Source: Halalkalibacter hemicellulosilyticusJCM 9152 (GTDB lineage Bacteria; Bacillota; Bacilli; Bacillales; Bacillaceae_D). Taken from it: 64,000 nucleotides of DNA. Positions 32,342-40,674 of the stretch are shown here, piece after piece (within the stretch, counting starts at the first letter, position 1; each line of letters opens with the position of its first letter). The position numbers were made by a program, and so were the translations under genes. The notes beneath the pieces were generated by a model. That model was not told the DNA's origin. It made no database searches and saw nothing but the letters and a program-made list of their open reading frames with translations. Where the stretch lies: positions 36,903 through 100,902 of the forward strand of contig NZ_BAUU01000018.1 in NCBI RefSeq assembly GCF_000513115.1, given 5' to 3'.

Positions 32342-32433
32342 ATGCAGTTGAAATTTCATGAGCGCGGTACTAACTTTTCAGTGGCCTTGATATTTCCTCT
32401 TTTCAATGAATTCGAAGCTCACCCTTTTTCCAA

Positions 32434-32613
32434 GGGACTGAAAACGTTTGGTTTTTAACTTTTTCGGTGCCCTTTAAGCAATGTGCGTAACCGTTGCCTA
32501 TTTTGAAAAGATTGATACGAGTGGGTTTCTCGTATCAGGCGAGCAACGAGTGAAGCCATTGCTAGTCAAATCAAAGGTACTGAAAATGTTGATTTTTACT
32601 TTTTCAGTGGCCT
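32434..32613 (+). repeat. Family A structured repeat, copy A2
   Basis: Same layout as A1: an opening CTGAAAA/TTTTTC hairpin, AGCAATG (32477-32483) with CATTGCT (32557-32563), CGTTGC with GCAACG, apical GATACGAG (32514-32521) with CTCGTATC (32529-32536), and a closing CTGAAAA...TTTTTCAG hairpin. The outer stem has a compensated T-A to C-G change against A1, and the apical stem is a different sequence that still pairs. Its right end overlaps the last codons of the broken sigma-factor gene. Confidence 0.85.
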
Positions 32614-33107
32614 TTCCTTTTTCAGCGCTTCTTTAAGCTTCGATTTCGCCTTTTTACGCCAAGTGGCTACAGTATTAGTTGAAACCTGTTGCTCGTACGC
32701 AATTTGTGCAGGCTTCTTGTCATGAATAACCGTGTCAAACAGCCATTGTGCTTCGCGTTCTGTTAATAATTTGCGAAAATCATCAAGGTTGTGGTCAAGC
32801 CATTCGGCGATCAGGCAGCTTTCATCTTCTATATATCAAATACGATATCCATTCCGTAAATATGCTGCTCGCTATAGCGAGCTTCCTTACGTAGAAAGTC
32901 AAGCAAACAACCGCGCACCTTGAACAGCGCAATCGTCGAAAAGCTCCCTTTTTCCTGATCGTATTGCTCATACGCTCTCCACAGTCCAATTAACCCAACT
33001 TGATAGAATTCCTCACGATTACGGTAAATGTTCAGCTTTTTGATTTGTCCTCTAATGAGAGGCTCGTATTGTTTCGCGACTTCAGCAAATGTTCTATTTT
33101 CAATCAT
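32596..33107 (-). pseudogene. Sigma-70 family RNA polymerase sigma factor, frameshifted
   Basis: The N-terminal part (33107 down to about 32830) begins MIENRTFAEVAKQYEPLIR and holds a region-2 segment (EEFYQVGLIGLWRAYEQYD, FSTIALFKVRGCLLDFLRK). Region 4 follows in another frame (TEREAQWLFDTVIHDKKP, IAYEQQVSTNTVATWRKKAK) and ends at 32596. The break lies in a short AT repeat at 32831-32836. Two extra bases, or one missing, would account for it. ATG 33107 follows AAAAGGAT. Rejoined it would be about 170 residues, the size of small non-ECF sigma-like proteins. Its last codons (PLKK) are read from the edge of repeat A2. Confidence 0.75.
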
Positions 33108-33323
33108 ACTTCTAATCCTTTTAGAAGCGCGCTTCATCCATATTCCCGGTATGTTTACCATACGAAAATAAGGTGACCATCGCATCTACACTAATGGCCC
33201 TTTTCGGTTAGTTCGCTTCTTCAAAATCTCCCGTTTCGGTTAGGCCAAACTGAATAATTGGGAGAAGGTGCTAACTAGAAAATGGCAAAAACATACTTTT
33301 TTTCGCGAGAGTTCGATGAAACA

Positions 33324-33332
33324 TGATACAAT
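33324..33332 (+). promoter_or_regulatory. Extended -10 promoter of the CapA lipoprotein gene
   Basis: TGATACAAT, an extended -10 element, lies 41 bases before the ATG. The -35 region is weak. Confidence 0.45.
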
Positions 33333-33373
33333 AAGACACGATTCAAAATGGATACATAATTGGAGTGAATAAG

Positions 33374-34513
33374 ATGAATAAGATTCAAATGATCGTGGTG
33401 CTCATGCTACTCGTGCTAGTCGGCTGTCAGCAAACAACAGAGCCGCCAGTCGAAGAAGAGCCCGTAACACCACCTGAAGAAACGGAGGTCGAACGAGAAC
33501 AAGAGGAAGAACCACCGCTACCGGTTGAGAAGGAAACGACGATTTCGATCGGGGCTGTCGGTGATGTTCTCTTACATGAACGTCTCTATGAAACAGCGGA
33601 GGTAGAGGATGGCTATGACTTCATGCCAATGCTTGAACCTGTTAAGCATTTGATGGAGGCACCTGACTTTATGATGGCTAATCAAGAATCGTTACCTGGA
33701 GGAGAAGAGCTAGGGTTATCAACCTACCCGATGTTCAACAGTCCACAAGAAATTGCTCGTGACTTACAGCTAGCTGGTGTTGACTTGGTGTCTGTTGCCA
33801 ACAATCATACGTTAGATCGGGGGCTTGACCTAGTGTACAATTCGATTGATTATTATGACGAAATTGGCCTTGGCTATGTCGGTGCTTATCGTGATCAGGA
33901 TGACCGCGATACCGATCGAATTGTCGACGTTGATGGGATTAGTCTTGGTATTCTTGCTTATACGTACGGAACGAACGGTATTCCTGTACCTGAAGGCCAT
34001 GAATATGTGGTCGCTTTAATTGACGATGAGCAAATGGAGGAAGATGTCGCAGCATTGCGTGATCAAGTCGATATTTTGATTGTTCATATGCATTGGGGAG
34101 CTGAATATATTCTTGAACCAAATGAAGATCAGCTTCATCAAGCGAACCTCCTTGCCGAAGCAGGTGTGGACATTATTTTTGGCCACCATCCGCACGTTTT
34201 GCAGCCGATTGATGTAATCGAGCAAGAGGATGGTCATGAAACGACGGTGTTCTATTCATTAGGGAACTTCCTGTCAGGACAGAACTTTGACTATACTGAC
34301 ATTGGTGGGATTGCAACCATCGATGTGACAAAGGTAACGCTTGATGACGAGCTTGTTTCCCTTAAGGTTCATTCACCTCACATTGAACCAACGGTCGTGA
34401 TGAGAGAAGAAGGCTCATATCGCGTTCGAGAGCTAAGCGAAGTCGGGGCCTCACCGATTAATGGCAGTACACATGACGAAATGAGCGAGCATGTGATTCA
34501 GTATATGGAATAA
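33374..34513 (+). CDS. CapA family lipoprotein (metallophosphatase-like)
   Basis: This 379-residue protein is anchored outside the cell (lipobox LVGC, Cys18), with an acidic Pro/Glu-rich linker to about residue 50. The domain is of the CapA/PgsA type, a calcineurin-like fold: GAVGDVLLHERL, NQES, VANNHTLDRG, HMHWGAEY, GHHPHVLQ and YSLGNFLSGQ supply the metal-binding residues. Family members assist poly-gamma-glutamate or other anionic polymer export. No pgsB or pgsC is nearby. ATG 33374 is chosen over GTG 33365 because GGAG overlaps the latter. Confidence 0.85.
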   Translation: MNKIQMIVVLMLLVLVGCQQTTEPPVEEEPVTPPEETEVEREQEEEPPLPVEKETTISIGAVGDVLLHERLYETAEVEDGYDFMPMLEPVKHLMEAPDFMMANQESLPGGEELGLSTYPMFNSPQEIARDLQLAGVDLVSVANNHTLDRGLDLVYNSIDYYDEIGLGYVGAYRDQDDRDTDRIVDVDGISLGILAYTYGTNGIPVPEGHEYVVALIDDEQMEEDVAALRDQVDILIVHMHWGAEYILEPNEDQLHQANLLAEAGVDIIFGHHPHVLQPIDVIEQEDGHETTVFYSLGNFLSGQNFDYTDIGGIATIDVTKVTLDDELVSLKVHSPHIEPTVVMREEGSYRVRELSEVGASPINGSTHDEMSEHVIQYME

Positions 34514-34521
34514 AGCAACTT

Positions 34522-34557
34522 CCTAGAGCAGAGGGATAACTCTTCTCTAGGTTTTTT
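34522..34557 (+). terminator. Terminator of the CapA gene
   Basis: A 12-bp stem with one mismatch, CCTAGAGCAGAG/CTCTTCTCTAGG, and six T residues. Confidence 0.9.
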
Positions 34558-34589
34558 AAACGATAAGAAAGAATAAAATTCGAGGAAGA

Positions 34590-34740
34590 CATTTGAGAAG
34601 AACCGAAGAAGTTAGGGCGAGATCATGGCTGGCTTCGCTCGTTACACTTTCCACTTTCAGAACAACTGAAAACAGCTGTAACGGCTCTGCACAACGCAAT
34701 TAAGAAAAGACACTAACGCTTTTTTCTTAGTCAAGTAAAT
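34590..34740. repeat. Family A-prime repeat (copy shared with 46850)
   Basis: Shares AGAACCGAAGAAGTTAGG-, TGGCTTCGCTCGTTAC-, AACGGCT- and TTAAGAAA-type blocks in the same order with 46850-46960, and the GGCTTCGCTCGTT block with 16325. The GGCTTC(G/A)CTCGTT(A/G)C core also occurs in antisense family A copies. No gene lies in 34558-34828. Confidence 0.55.
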
Positions 34741-34828
34741 ACGCTTTTTCGATGAAAAAGATACTTATTCATCGAGAATAAGCATCTTTCCAATGTCATA
34801 CTATTTAATGTCGAATGAACATACCAAT

Positions 34829-35275
34829 TTACATCTCCAACTGCCGACTGCGTAGCATGCGGCGTCGCTTTTCGAGTTCGCTAATATAGCATATATGTAC
34901 AATCATTAGAGCAAGACACGCACCGAGCGAATTAATAAAGACATCGAGTACACTTGCCGTTCGATCCGGCAGAAAGCTTTGGTGAAACTCATCAATGGCA
35001 CCATAGATACTCGCTAGAATCCATGCGACATAATAACGTACTTTTCTTCGACGGATACGATCTAATGCCATGAAGAAGAAGATAGCTAACAAGCCAAATG
35101 AGGCTAAATGAACACCTTTGCGGAAGAAATAATTCATAATTTCAGGATCAATAAAGACGATAAAATCAAAAAACGATTCCGTCGATTCACCAGTTAACCC
35201 TGGACGACGGGTGGCAATGGCGATGGCGAGACACCAGCTAACAGCGATGATCCACCATTTATTTAGCTTCTTCAT
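34829..35275 (-). CDS. VanZ family membrane protein
   Basis: This 148-residue protein has four membrane helices and the VanZ-type motif AIDEFHQSFLPDRTASVLDV. VanZ itself gives low-level teicoplanin resistance, but most chromosomal relatives have no known role. The start is set at ATG 35275 (MKKLNKWW), inside the last codons of the Nudix gene, so the two are probably one transcript on the minus strand. The hydrophobic N-terminus then begins directly with TM1. Confidence 0.8.
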   Translation of the reverse strand: MKKLNKWWIIAVSWCLAIAIATRRPGLTGESTESFFDFIVFIDPEIMNYFFRKGVHLASFGLLAIFFFMALDRIRRRKVRYYVAWILASIYGAIDEFHQSFLPDRTASVLDVFINSLGACLALMIVHICYISELEKRRRMLRSRQLEM

Positions 35276-35729
35276 CACGATCACCCTGCTCTCTTTGATA
35301 ACGCTCAATCATTTTACGTGTTGTTGGGATCATTTGTTCAGGAAGCGCATCAAATGAAAAATAACGTACATCATGGCTTTCGTGATCAATTAAAATAGTG
35401 CCACTCACCTCTTTTGCCACAAACGAAACAATCACGTTATACACTTCATCCCCATTCGGATATTGAAAATAAAATTCCTCTCCAGAAAAGACAGCAAAGA
35501 GCTCCATCTCATGCAGCGTAAGACCGGTTTCTTCCTTTAGTTCACGCCTAGCTGCCTCTTCAACCGATTCACCTAATTCCATAAATCCCCCAGGCAAGCC
35601 CCACGTATTCGTATCGGTTCGATGCTGTAGCAATACGCGCTCGTCATCATCGATCACAATTATCGAAGCGGCTGTTAAAATTAACGGCTGAGAACCGACG
35701 ATCGAACGAATATGTTGTATGTAATCCAT
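35259..35729 (-). CDS. Nudix hydrolase
   Basis: The protein has 156 residues. The Nudix box G(x5)E(x7)REUxEExGU is complete: GGFMELGESVEEAARRELKE followed by ETGL. The enzyme hydrolyses a nucleoside diphosphate linked to another moiety; the substrate cannot be told from sequence. ATG 35729 (MDYIQHIR) is chosen as the start, with a GGGAG site just upstream. It overlaps the VanZ gene. Confidence 0.88.
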   Translation of the reverse strand: MDYIQHIRSIVGSQPLILTAASIIVIDDDERVLLQHRTDTNTWGLPGGFMELGESVEEAARRELKEETGLTLHEMELFAVFSGEEFYFQYPNGDEVYNVIVSFVAKEVSGTILIDHESHDVRYFSFDALPEQMIPTTRKMIERYQREQGDRDEEAK

Positions 35730-35874
35730 GCTCCCACACTCCCTCTTGTCTCTAATTATACATTTTATTACCAAACAAATCACAAGAAATATTTTACAAA
35801 ACGGAGAATTCTAGCGAAAAAGAGGATATTATGCGGTTACATATTTATAAAAGTAGGTAAAGAATCAAGTGAGA

Positions 35875-36821
35875 TTACGTACGATTGGCGTCGCTTCTTC
35901 CCATCGGAAACAGCAATCCTTTTAACCATGAGCGAGCGAGGTGCTTACTCGTTATTTGTAAAAAACGCTGCGCCTCCTTATTTGTCAGTCGATTGCCAAC
36001 GAGGTAAACATAATCACGGAGAGTATGAAAATGAGCAGATTGCGAAAACTCTCCACAGGAAGCACAAAGCCATTTACCACGAGAGCGTAAGAGAGGAAGG
36101 TGATCACATGATGGACAATGAGTACCGTGTCGTAAGGTAGCAGGAGCGATATCCCAATCGGAAAGAAGAGAGCGAACAGCAGGATCGTGCTTTTGTAACA
36201 GAAGAGAAGTAAATTGTCGAAGGTGTCCATCTGTATATGAAGGTTGCTGATAGATTCGTTCGTAACGTTGAACCATTTTGGGAGGAACGACTTATGAATC
36301 ACATAGTCAGAGAGCGATTCGTGACCTTTTTTCGTTTGGATTTGAGAATGAGGAGAGCTTATGACCACGAGTGAGAGGATCGGAATGGTCGGAAGTCGAC
36401 AGGAGGAGAGCCACCGTTGTAGTTGTGAGACTTGTCTTTCATTTTGCACAATTGGATCGGGGAACGTCTCAATTTCGCCTTCGAAGGTGCGAATGAGCTG
36501 GTGGAAGTCAGGATCAAAATAGAGCTGTCCGGCGATATTCTTCACCTCAACGACAACAATGAAGCGCGAGCACACAATAAGCAGATCAAACTGGACGAAA
36601 GAGTCCCCGACCGCAAGCCTCACGTCATGAAAAAGGTCATACCGCTTCGGATCTAAGAAGCTCAGCTCATACTGTAGCGACCTCTCGCCCTTATAACCCG
36701 CCACCCGTCGCCGCCACTGCTCACGAATCATCGTCTGCCGCTCATGATTAGGCGGTAAGCGTCGCCTTAACCCATCCAGCTGAAAAAGGATCGAAGGCAC
36801 ACGCAAAGGTTTTACAATCAT
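35875..36821 (-). pseudogene. NERD-domain protein with C-terminal zinc ribbon, frameshifted
   Basis: The N-terminal frame (36821 downward, ATG after AAAGGAGTG) encodes a nuclease-related domain: GYKGERSLQYELSFL, FVQFDLLIVCSRFIVVVEVKN, with the Glu-x-Lys of the fold. Near 36275 the frame breaks in a run of four A residues. The continuation (MVQRYERIYQQPSYTDGHLR...) runs in the next frame to 35875 and carries a zinc ribbon (CPSCDHLP ... CASCGEF). One extra A restores a single protein of about 315 residues. Many bacilli have NERD-plus-zinc-ribbon proteins of unknown role. Confidence 0.75.
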
Positions 36822-36916
36822 AGAATCACTCCTTTCATACTTAGTACTATTCGTCACGAAAGAGTGCGCCTCCTGCCTATGGTACAGGTTTTATTTATGA
36901 GAGAAGCGTGTTTATT

Positions 36917-37012
36917 TGAAAGCGCTCACACTTTTGCTAGGAGTATGCAAAATGGCTGAGAGAGTGCACAAAAATCGCTTGAAAGCGCTCTAAAAATCAG
37001 TGAAAGCGCTCG
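36917..37012. repeat. Family C repeat, copy C2 (inverse of C1)
   Basis: TGAAAGCGCTC cores start at 36917, 36980 and 37001 (63 and 21 bp apart), with GAGAGTG at 36960-36966. The core-to-CACTCTC distance, read on the minus strand, is 25 bases, as in C1. The first core, TGAAAGCGCTCACA (36917-36930), is an exact match to the cre consensus. Confidence 0.75.
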
Positions 37013-37042
37013 CATGAGCAAAAGCGACAAATTTCGCTGGTC

Positions 37043-37075
37043 TCATACGCACTTGCGCCGCACCTGTGCGTATGA
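37043..37075. promoter_or_regulatory. Perfect 10-bp inverted repeat upstream of a small membrane-protein gene
   Basis: TCATACGCAC (37043-37052) and GTGCGTATGA (37066-37075) with a GC-rich 13-base loop and no T-run. It lies 55 bases before the next gene, so it is an operator or hairpin candidate. Confidence 0.45.
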
Positions 37076-37129
37076 ATTCGGCGCGGCTTGACTACACTGA
37101 TGCTAGAACAGAGAAAGGAGCTGAGATTG

Positions 37130-37561
37130 ATGTGGAAAGCGATCAGAGCGGGCGCTGTGTTTGTACTCCTGCTATTTATAGGTGCTGGCTACTTAGGTTA
37201 TCAATCGTACGATGATACGAGTACCTCGTACACCGTCCAGCATCACTCGAAAAAAGGCGAGAGACAGCTGTTGAATAAGGAAATAACGGAGAGCACGTGG
37301 CATGAGGAGGCTGTAACGGCGAGCGCAGTACCGCGTGAAGAACAAGCAGTTGTCGCAACGGCTCAAGGAGAGACGGTCGAAGCATTAGTCGCTCGTTTAA
37401 CATTAACGGAGCTGATGGAGATTTATGAAATCATCGAGGAAGGAATCGACGATAAGTCTAAGCAGCGCATTCAAGAAAAGCTAGAGGCTCGATTCACACA
37501 AGAGGAAATAGATGTACTTATTTCATTTGGCTTTGCTGAGATGGAGCATATGATTCAATAA
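37130..37561 (+). CDS. Hypothetical single-pass membrane protein
   Basis: This 143-residue protein has an N-terminal membrane helix (about 5-25), a polar middle section and a C-terminal helical region (LTLTELMEIYEIIEEGIDDK ... FTQEEIDVLISFGF). I do not recognise the family. ATG 37130 follows GAAAGGAG by nine bases. The nearby cre-like array C2 and the inverted repeat at 37043 may regulate it. Confidence 0.6.
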   Translation: MWKAIRAGAVFVLLLFIGAGYLGYQSYDDTSTSYTVQHHSKKGERQLLNKEITESTWHEEAVTASAVPREEQAVVATAQGETVEALVARLTLTELMEIYEIIEEGIDDKSKQRIQEKLEARFTQEEIDVLISFGFAEMEHMIQ

Positions 37562-37577
37562 ACTGCGGTAGGGGTCT

Positions 37578-37735
37578 GGAGCCGTTACTTTTAGAAAAAA
37601 TGTGTACGAGCGAAGCAAACGTTCATTGAATGGCTCCGCTCTTTTCTTCGATTCTTTTCACAAGAAAGGCTCCCCATGGAGAGAGGAGGGCACCAAAAAA
37701 GTTAAAAACCAAACTTTTCAGTGTCCCTTAGAGTG
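37578..37735. repeat. Hairpin plus family A fragment downstream of 37561
   Basis: GGAGCC (37578-37583) pairs with GGCTCC (37632-37637) around a segment containing ACGAGCGAAGC, and TCTTTTCTTC follows. Next comes a fragment (37685-37732) with AAAAAAGTTAAAAACCAAACTTTTCAGTGTCCC that matches the left hairpin of family A. Confidence 0.45.
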
Positions 37736-37743
37736 CCTTTCAC

Positions 37744-38561
37744 TTAATTTGCAAGCTCAATTCGGCAAAATGTCTTCAACGGCTTGCTCTTCTTCACATA
37801 AACGAGCTCATCCTTACGATGAAATTCGCCATTCTTCGCCATCCACGGTTCAACGCAAACAAATTCCTTTCCTTCCTCAGTCCATAGCACGACGTATGGA
37901 AAATCCTCACCATAGCTAATACGCACCTTCGTCTCTAACTCAGGCAATGTAAAGGCGACATGAGGTTTCTCCGCATCAATGAGTGCGATCGCCTCTTTCT
38001 TCTCATTTAAATCAACGATCCCATCGAACGGCTTCAAGTCATGATCGTTATAATCAAGCATAATCGTCGCATCACTTTCGACGACAACGGCCTTCTCCTC
38101 TGTACGGAAATATGGATGGAAACCAGGGTACATTGGCATCGGTTCCTCAGACAAGTTCGTGTACGTTTGCTCAATGACAAGGCTGCCCTCCTTCAAGTGA
38201 TACGTAAACTCTAGCTCGAAATCAAATGGGAATCCAGCCTTCGTTTCGTCTGTGCTCGTCAAGCGAATCGTGAGCTGATCCTCATCCTGGGTCACAACTT
38301 CCCACGGCAAATTACGCGCAAAGCATGATTGTTTAACGTATATGTCTTACCTTCCCACTCATATTGCTTATTCTCAAGCTGTCCGCTAATCGGAAAAAGA
38401 ATTGGAATCCCGCCACGAACGTTAGCCTCTAGATCGTATAATGTATCCTCATTCAAATAGAGCAAATCATGCCCTTCAAGCTGCAAGCGCGTCACGATCC
38501 CACCACGTTCAGGAATCACCTCAGCAGATGCTGTTCCATTTTTCAATGTATAGGTTTTCAT
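37744..38561 (-). pseudogene. Aldose 1-epimerase family protein, frameshifted
   Basis: The gene starts at ATG 38561 after GGAGGT (MKTYTLKNGTASAEVIPERGG). It runs through GGIPILFPISGQ and YTLNNH, then loses frame near 38318. The remainder (LPWEVVTQDE ... PMYPGFHPYF ... FVCVEPWMA) continues in the next frame to 37744. One additional G after CATG would read NHGFARNLPWEVV, the usual family sequence. If repaired it would be a 272-residue galactose mutarotase-like protein, a group that includes hexose-phosphate epimerases. Confidence 0.8.
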
Positions 38562-38746
38562 GTTCTCGTACCTCCAATGAATGAAATGTCTATCTTACTA
38601 TCATAATCTTCTGACAAAAAAAGTCTAGTATAAGACTCGAAATGGTGAACATATCGGTGAAAGGTCCTACTCTCTACTAACTAACATCGACGATCTTTAT
38701 AACATGTTCGCCTTTCGTGCATGTATTAATTGTGGGAAAATAAATA

Positions 38747-38760
38747 CGAACATACGTTTT
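38747..38760 (+). promoter_or_regulatory. LexA (DinR)-like box upstream of the Rpn remnant
   Basis: CGAACATACGTTTT matches the Bacillus SOS box CGAACRNRYGTTYC at 13 of 14 positions and lies 16 bases before the ATG at 38777. Confidence 0.45.
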
Positions 38761-38776
38761 TGACGAGGGAAAGAGA

Positions 38777-38971
38777 ATGATTGACCATGACCGATTGTTT
38801 AAAGAAGTGCTAACGACCTTTTTTGAAGAATTTATCCTGCTGTTCTACCCGCAAGTGTACGAAGCTGTCCGTTTTGACGATGTCCGCTTTCTCACGGAGG
38901 AGCTCTACACTGACGTCACGGTCGGAGAGAAATACCGCGTCGATCTGTTAGAAATAGGGAAGGAATCGTGA
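38777..38971 (+). pseudogene. Rpn-family (PD-(D/E)XK) nuclease, N-terminal fragment
   Basis: This 64-codon fragment MIDHDRLFKEVLTTFFEEF ... TDVTVGEKYRVDLLEIGKES is the characteristic start of the Rpn/transposase-like nuclease family found in many copies in bacilli. It stops early, before the catalytic core. Its C-terminal end reappears at 39237-39480, with a family B repeat array between them. Family members promote recombination or act as nucleases. This copy is dead. Confidence 0.75.
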
Positions 38972-39029
38972 AAAGGTCGGTAAGGTGAAGTGAGTAGAGG
39001 GATAAGGAATCGCCGCTTTCGCTTTCGAT

Positions 39030-39212
39030 AGGTCATCCTTATTCCTTTAATGATGAGAATTCAAGGTTGAAAGTTGAATCGTGTAATCGATGTTCCGCTA
39101 TTTGATGCAAAAGAGCGTTGTGAGTTGTGAAACAGGGGAAATAGAGGAATGAGGAACCGCCAAGGGTGGCAAAATGGCCTGAGGGGTGTGAATAGAGGAA
39201 CGAGGAACTGCG
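39030..39212. repeat. Family B four-motif array, copy B3, inside the broken Rpn gene
   Basis: L motifs start at 39036 and 39087, R motifs at 39143 and 39194 (51, 56 and 51 bp). An extra R-like unit (AGAGGGATAAGGAATCGCC) lies at about 38996. The array takes the place of the middle of the Rpn gene. Confidence 0.85.
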
Positions 39213-39236
39213 CAAAAATAAATGGTCATCCAGTCA

Positions 39237-39480
39237 GACGAGGTGAAACAAATGAAAGGAAAGGAAGGAGACAAGATCATGGGAGTGATGGTGTCGTATG
39301 AGCGGAGAGGTATGGAGAAAGGTATGGAGAAAGGAAGGTGTTGAGGAAGGTATTAAGAAAGGGATTGAGAAAGGGATTGAGAAAGGGATTGAGAAAGGGA
39401 TGTTGGTATGATTGTGCGTGTATCGGGGTTGTCAAAAGACATCATCAAACAGCTTGCATCCGAGTCAACCAATGAATAGT
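39237..39480 (+). pseudogene. Rpn-family nuclease, C-terminal fragment with tandem repeats
   Basis: Reads NEVKQMKGKEGDKIMGVMVSYERRG, then GMEK/GIEK repeats, then IVRVSGLSKDIIKQLASES and a stop at 39478-39480. It matches the fragment at 63820-64000. A 12-bp unit GGGATTGAGAAA is repeated at about 39360-39400, and a frameshift near 39335 breaks the frame. A 14-bp hairpin (39530-39543 with 39552-39565) follows and was probably the gene's terminator. Confidence 0.75.
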
Positions 39481-39529
39481 GGGGAACAAAGTCTGACAGA
39501 GTGTCATGATTGGAAAAATAATAGAGTTA

Positions 39530-39565
39530 ACGCCATCGAAAGCGGAAAGCGGCTTTCGGTGGCGT
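39530..39565 (+). terminator. Hairpin after the Rpn remnant
   Basis: Stem ACGCCATCGAAAGC/GCTTTCGGTGGCGT (14 bp, one G-U) with an 8-base loop and only a short AT tail. Confidence 0.55.
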
Positions 39566-39670
39566 ATTCGTGCTGGGCTTTTTGTGAGAGAAGTTTGGTG
39601 GGGAATCGTCTCCTACGCGCTCTGTCCACCTCAGCCTCTGTATTGAATGGAGCACTAGAGAGAAGCAAAT

Positions 39671-39851
39671 GTAATCCTCCTGCCGCTAAATGGCAAATCC
39701 TCCATCCCCTGAGAAGTAAAGGAAGTCCTCATTCCGCTAATCAAGTAAAAAGAGTTCGAAATGAGTGAGAAGAGCCGAAATAGAGGAATGAGGGAACCAT
39801 AACGACGTGAAAAAAGATATTTAGAGAAAATAAAGGAATGAGGAACCGTAT
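39671..39851. repeat. Family B four-motif array, copy B4
   Basis: L motifs start at 39675 (TCCTCCTGCCGCT) and 39726, R motifs at 39782 and 39832 (51, 56 and 50 bp). It fills most of the space between the Rpn remnant and the 3' end of the minus-strand gene at 39884. Confidence 0.85.
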
Positions 39852-39883
39852 GTAGCACACGTTAATGCCTTCAACAATAAGAA

Positions 39884-40540
39884 TCAGATTCTTGATCGAA
39901 GTGTATAAGTTCGCGCGCGTTTCTTTCCGCTAGTAACCATTAGGATTTGCTTTTCTTTTAATTTAACTAGAAGTTTCCGAGTATGTCGTACACTAATGTG
40001 AAGGTGTTGAGCGATTTCAAGAGGGGTAACAGGATGAAGAGTACGACGAGTGTAACGAACAATTTCAGCTTCTAGCCAAGATAGTTCTGTAGGGGCGTCA
40101 CCTGAGATAAACTTACCAACGAAAGCAAGAGTGAGTTGTTGACAACGACTTGGCTCTTCTTTGATAGAAAGATAAGCAATAGGTAAGAGTATCCAGCCGT
40201 CTAGGGCCAATAAAGAATGCCTCCAGCATAAATCTTTAAAACGTCTAACATCAAGGTCGCGAGCGTGGGGACCATACCCTTGAATTTCAATACACCCTTT
40301 TACGTGAGGACCAGGTCTGTATGCAAGATCGAGGTACCGGTAGCCATCGTTGAAATCTCGAACCTCCCATTCAGGGTATAAATGATTAAAGTTGCCAAAA
40401 GTGGGGAACCAAATGTCGCGAAGGAACACAAGTGTGCCATGGCCTAGTCCGTTTTCAAGAAATTCTCGCCTTCTATGGTTAGGCTCCTCTGCTATTTGGT
40501 TTTGTAGCCATCCATTAAATTCTTGGTCAAATGTGGACAT
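39884..40540 (-). CDS. Nuclease-like protein with C-terminal winged helix-turn-helix
   Basis: The protein has 218 residues. The N-terminal two thirds contain a pattern resembling the PD-(D/E)XK fold (YRYLDLAYRPG ... KGCIEIQGYGPHARDLDVRR) with Asp and Glu-x-Gln in the expected order. The C-terminal part (VTPLEIAQHLHISVRHTRKL and RARTYTL) is a winged helix-turn-helix. Similar Bacillus proteins are simply called transcriptional regulators. ATG 40540 follows AAAGGATGTG. It is flanked by family B arrays on both sides. Confidence 0.6.
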   Translation of the reverse strand: MSTFDQEFNGWLQNQIAEEPNHRRREFLENGLGHGTLVFLRDIWFPTFGNFNHLYPEWEVRDFNDGYRYLDLAYRPGPHVKGCIEIQGYGPHARDLDVRRFKDLCWRHSLLALDGWILLPIAYLSIKEEPSRCQQLTLAFVGKFISGDAPTELSWLEAEIVRYTRRTLHPVTPLEIAQHLHISVRHTRKLLVKLKEKQILMVTSGKKRARTYTLRSRI

Positions 40541-40674
40541 TGGAAACACATCCTTTATTAGAGTGGGAGTAATACGGGGAGAGAATGATGAAAGAAAAGG
40601 GAAAAGCAACGGGGTGCTTAATAAGTACATATTATCTCAACTTCTACTATCCTACAACTGTTAAATCGCAAAAA

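Noticed and set aside
35712..36140. A 142-codon plus-strand frame.
   Set aside because: Antisense to the NERD gene, with no domain or ribosome site.
39412..39768. A 118-codon frame after the Rpn remnant.
   Set aside because: It crosses a terminator hairpin and part of array B4 and has no family features.
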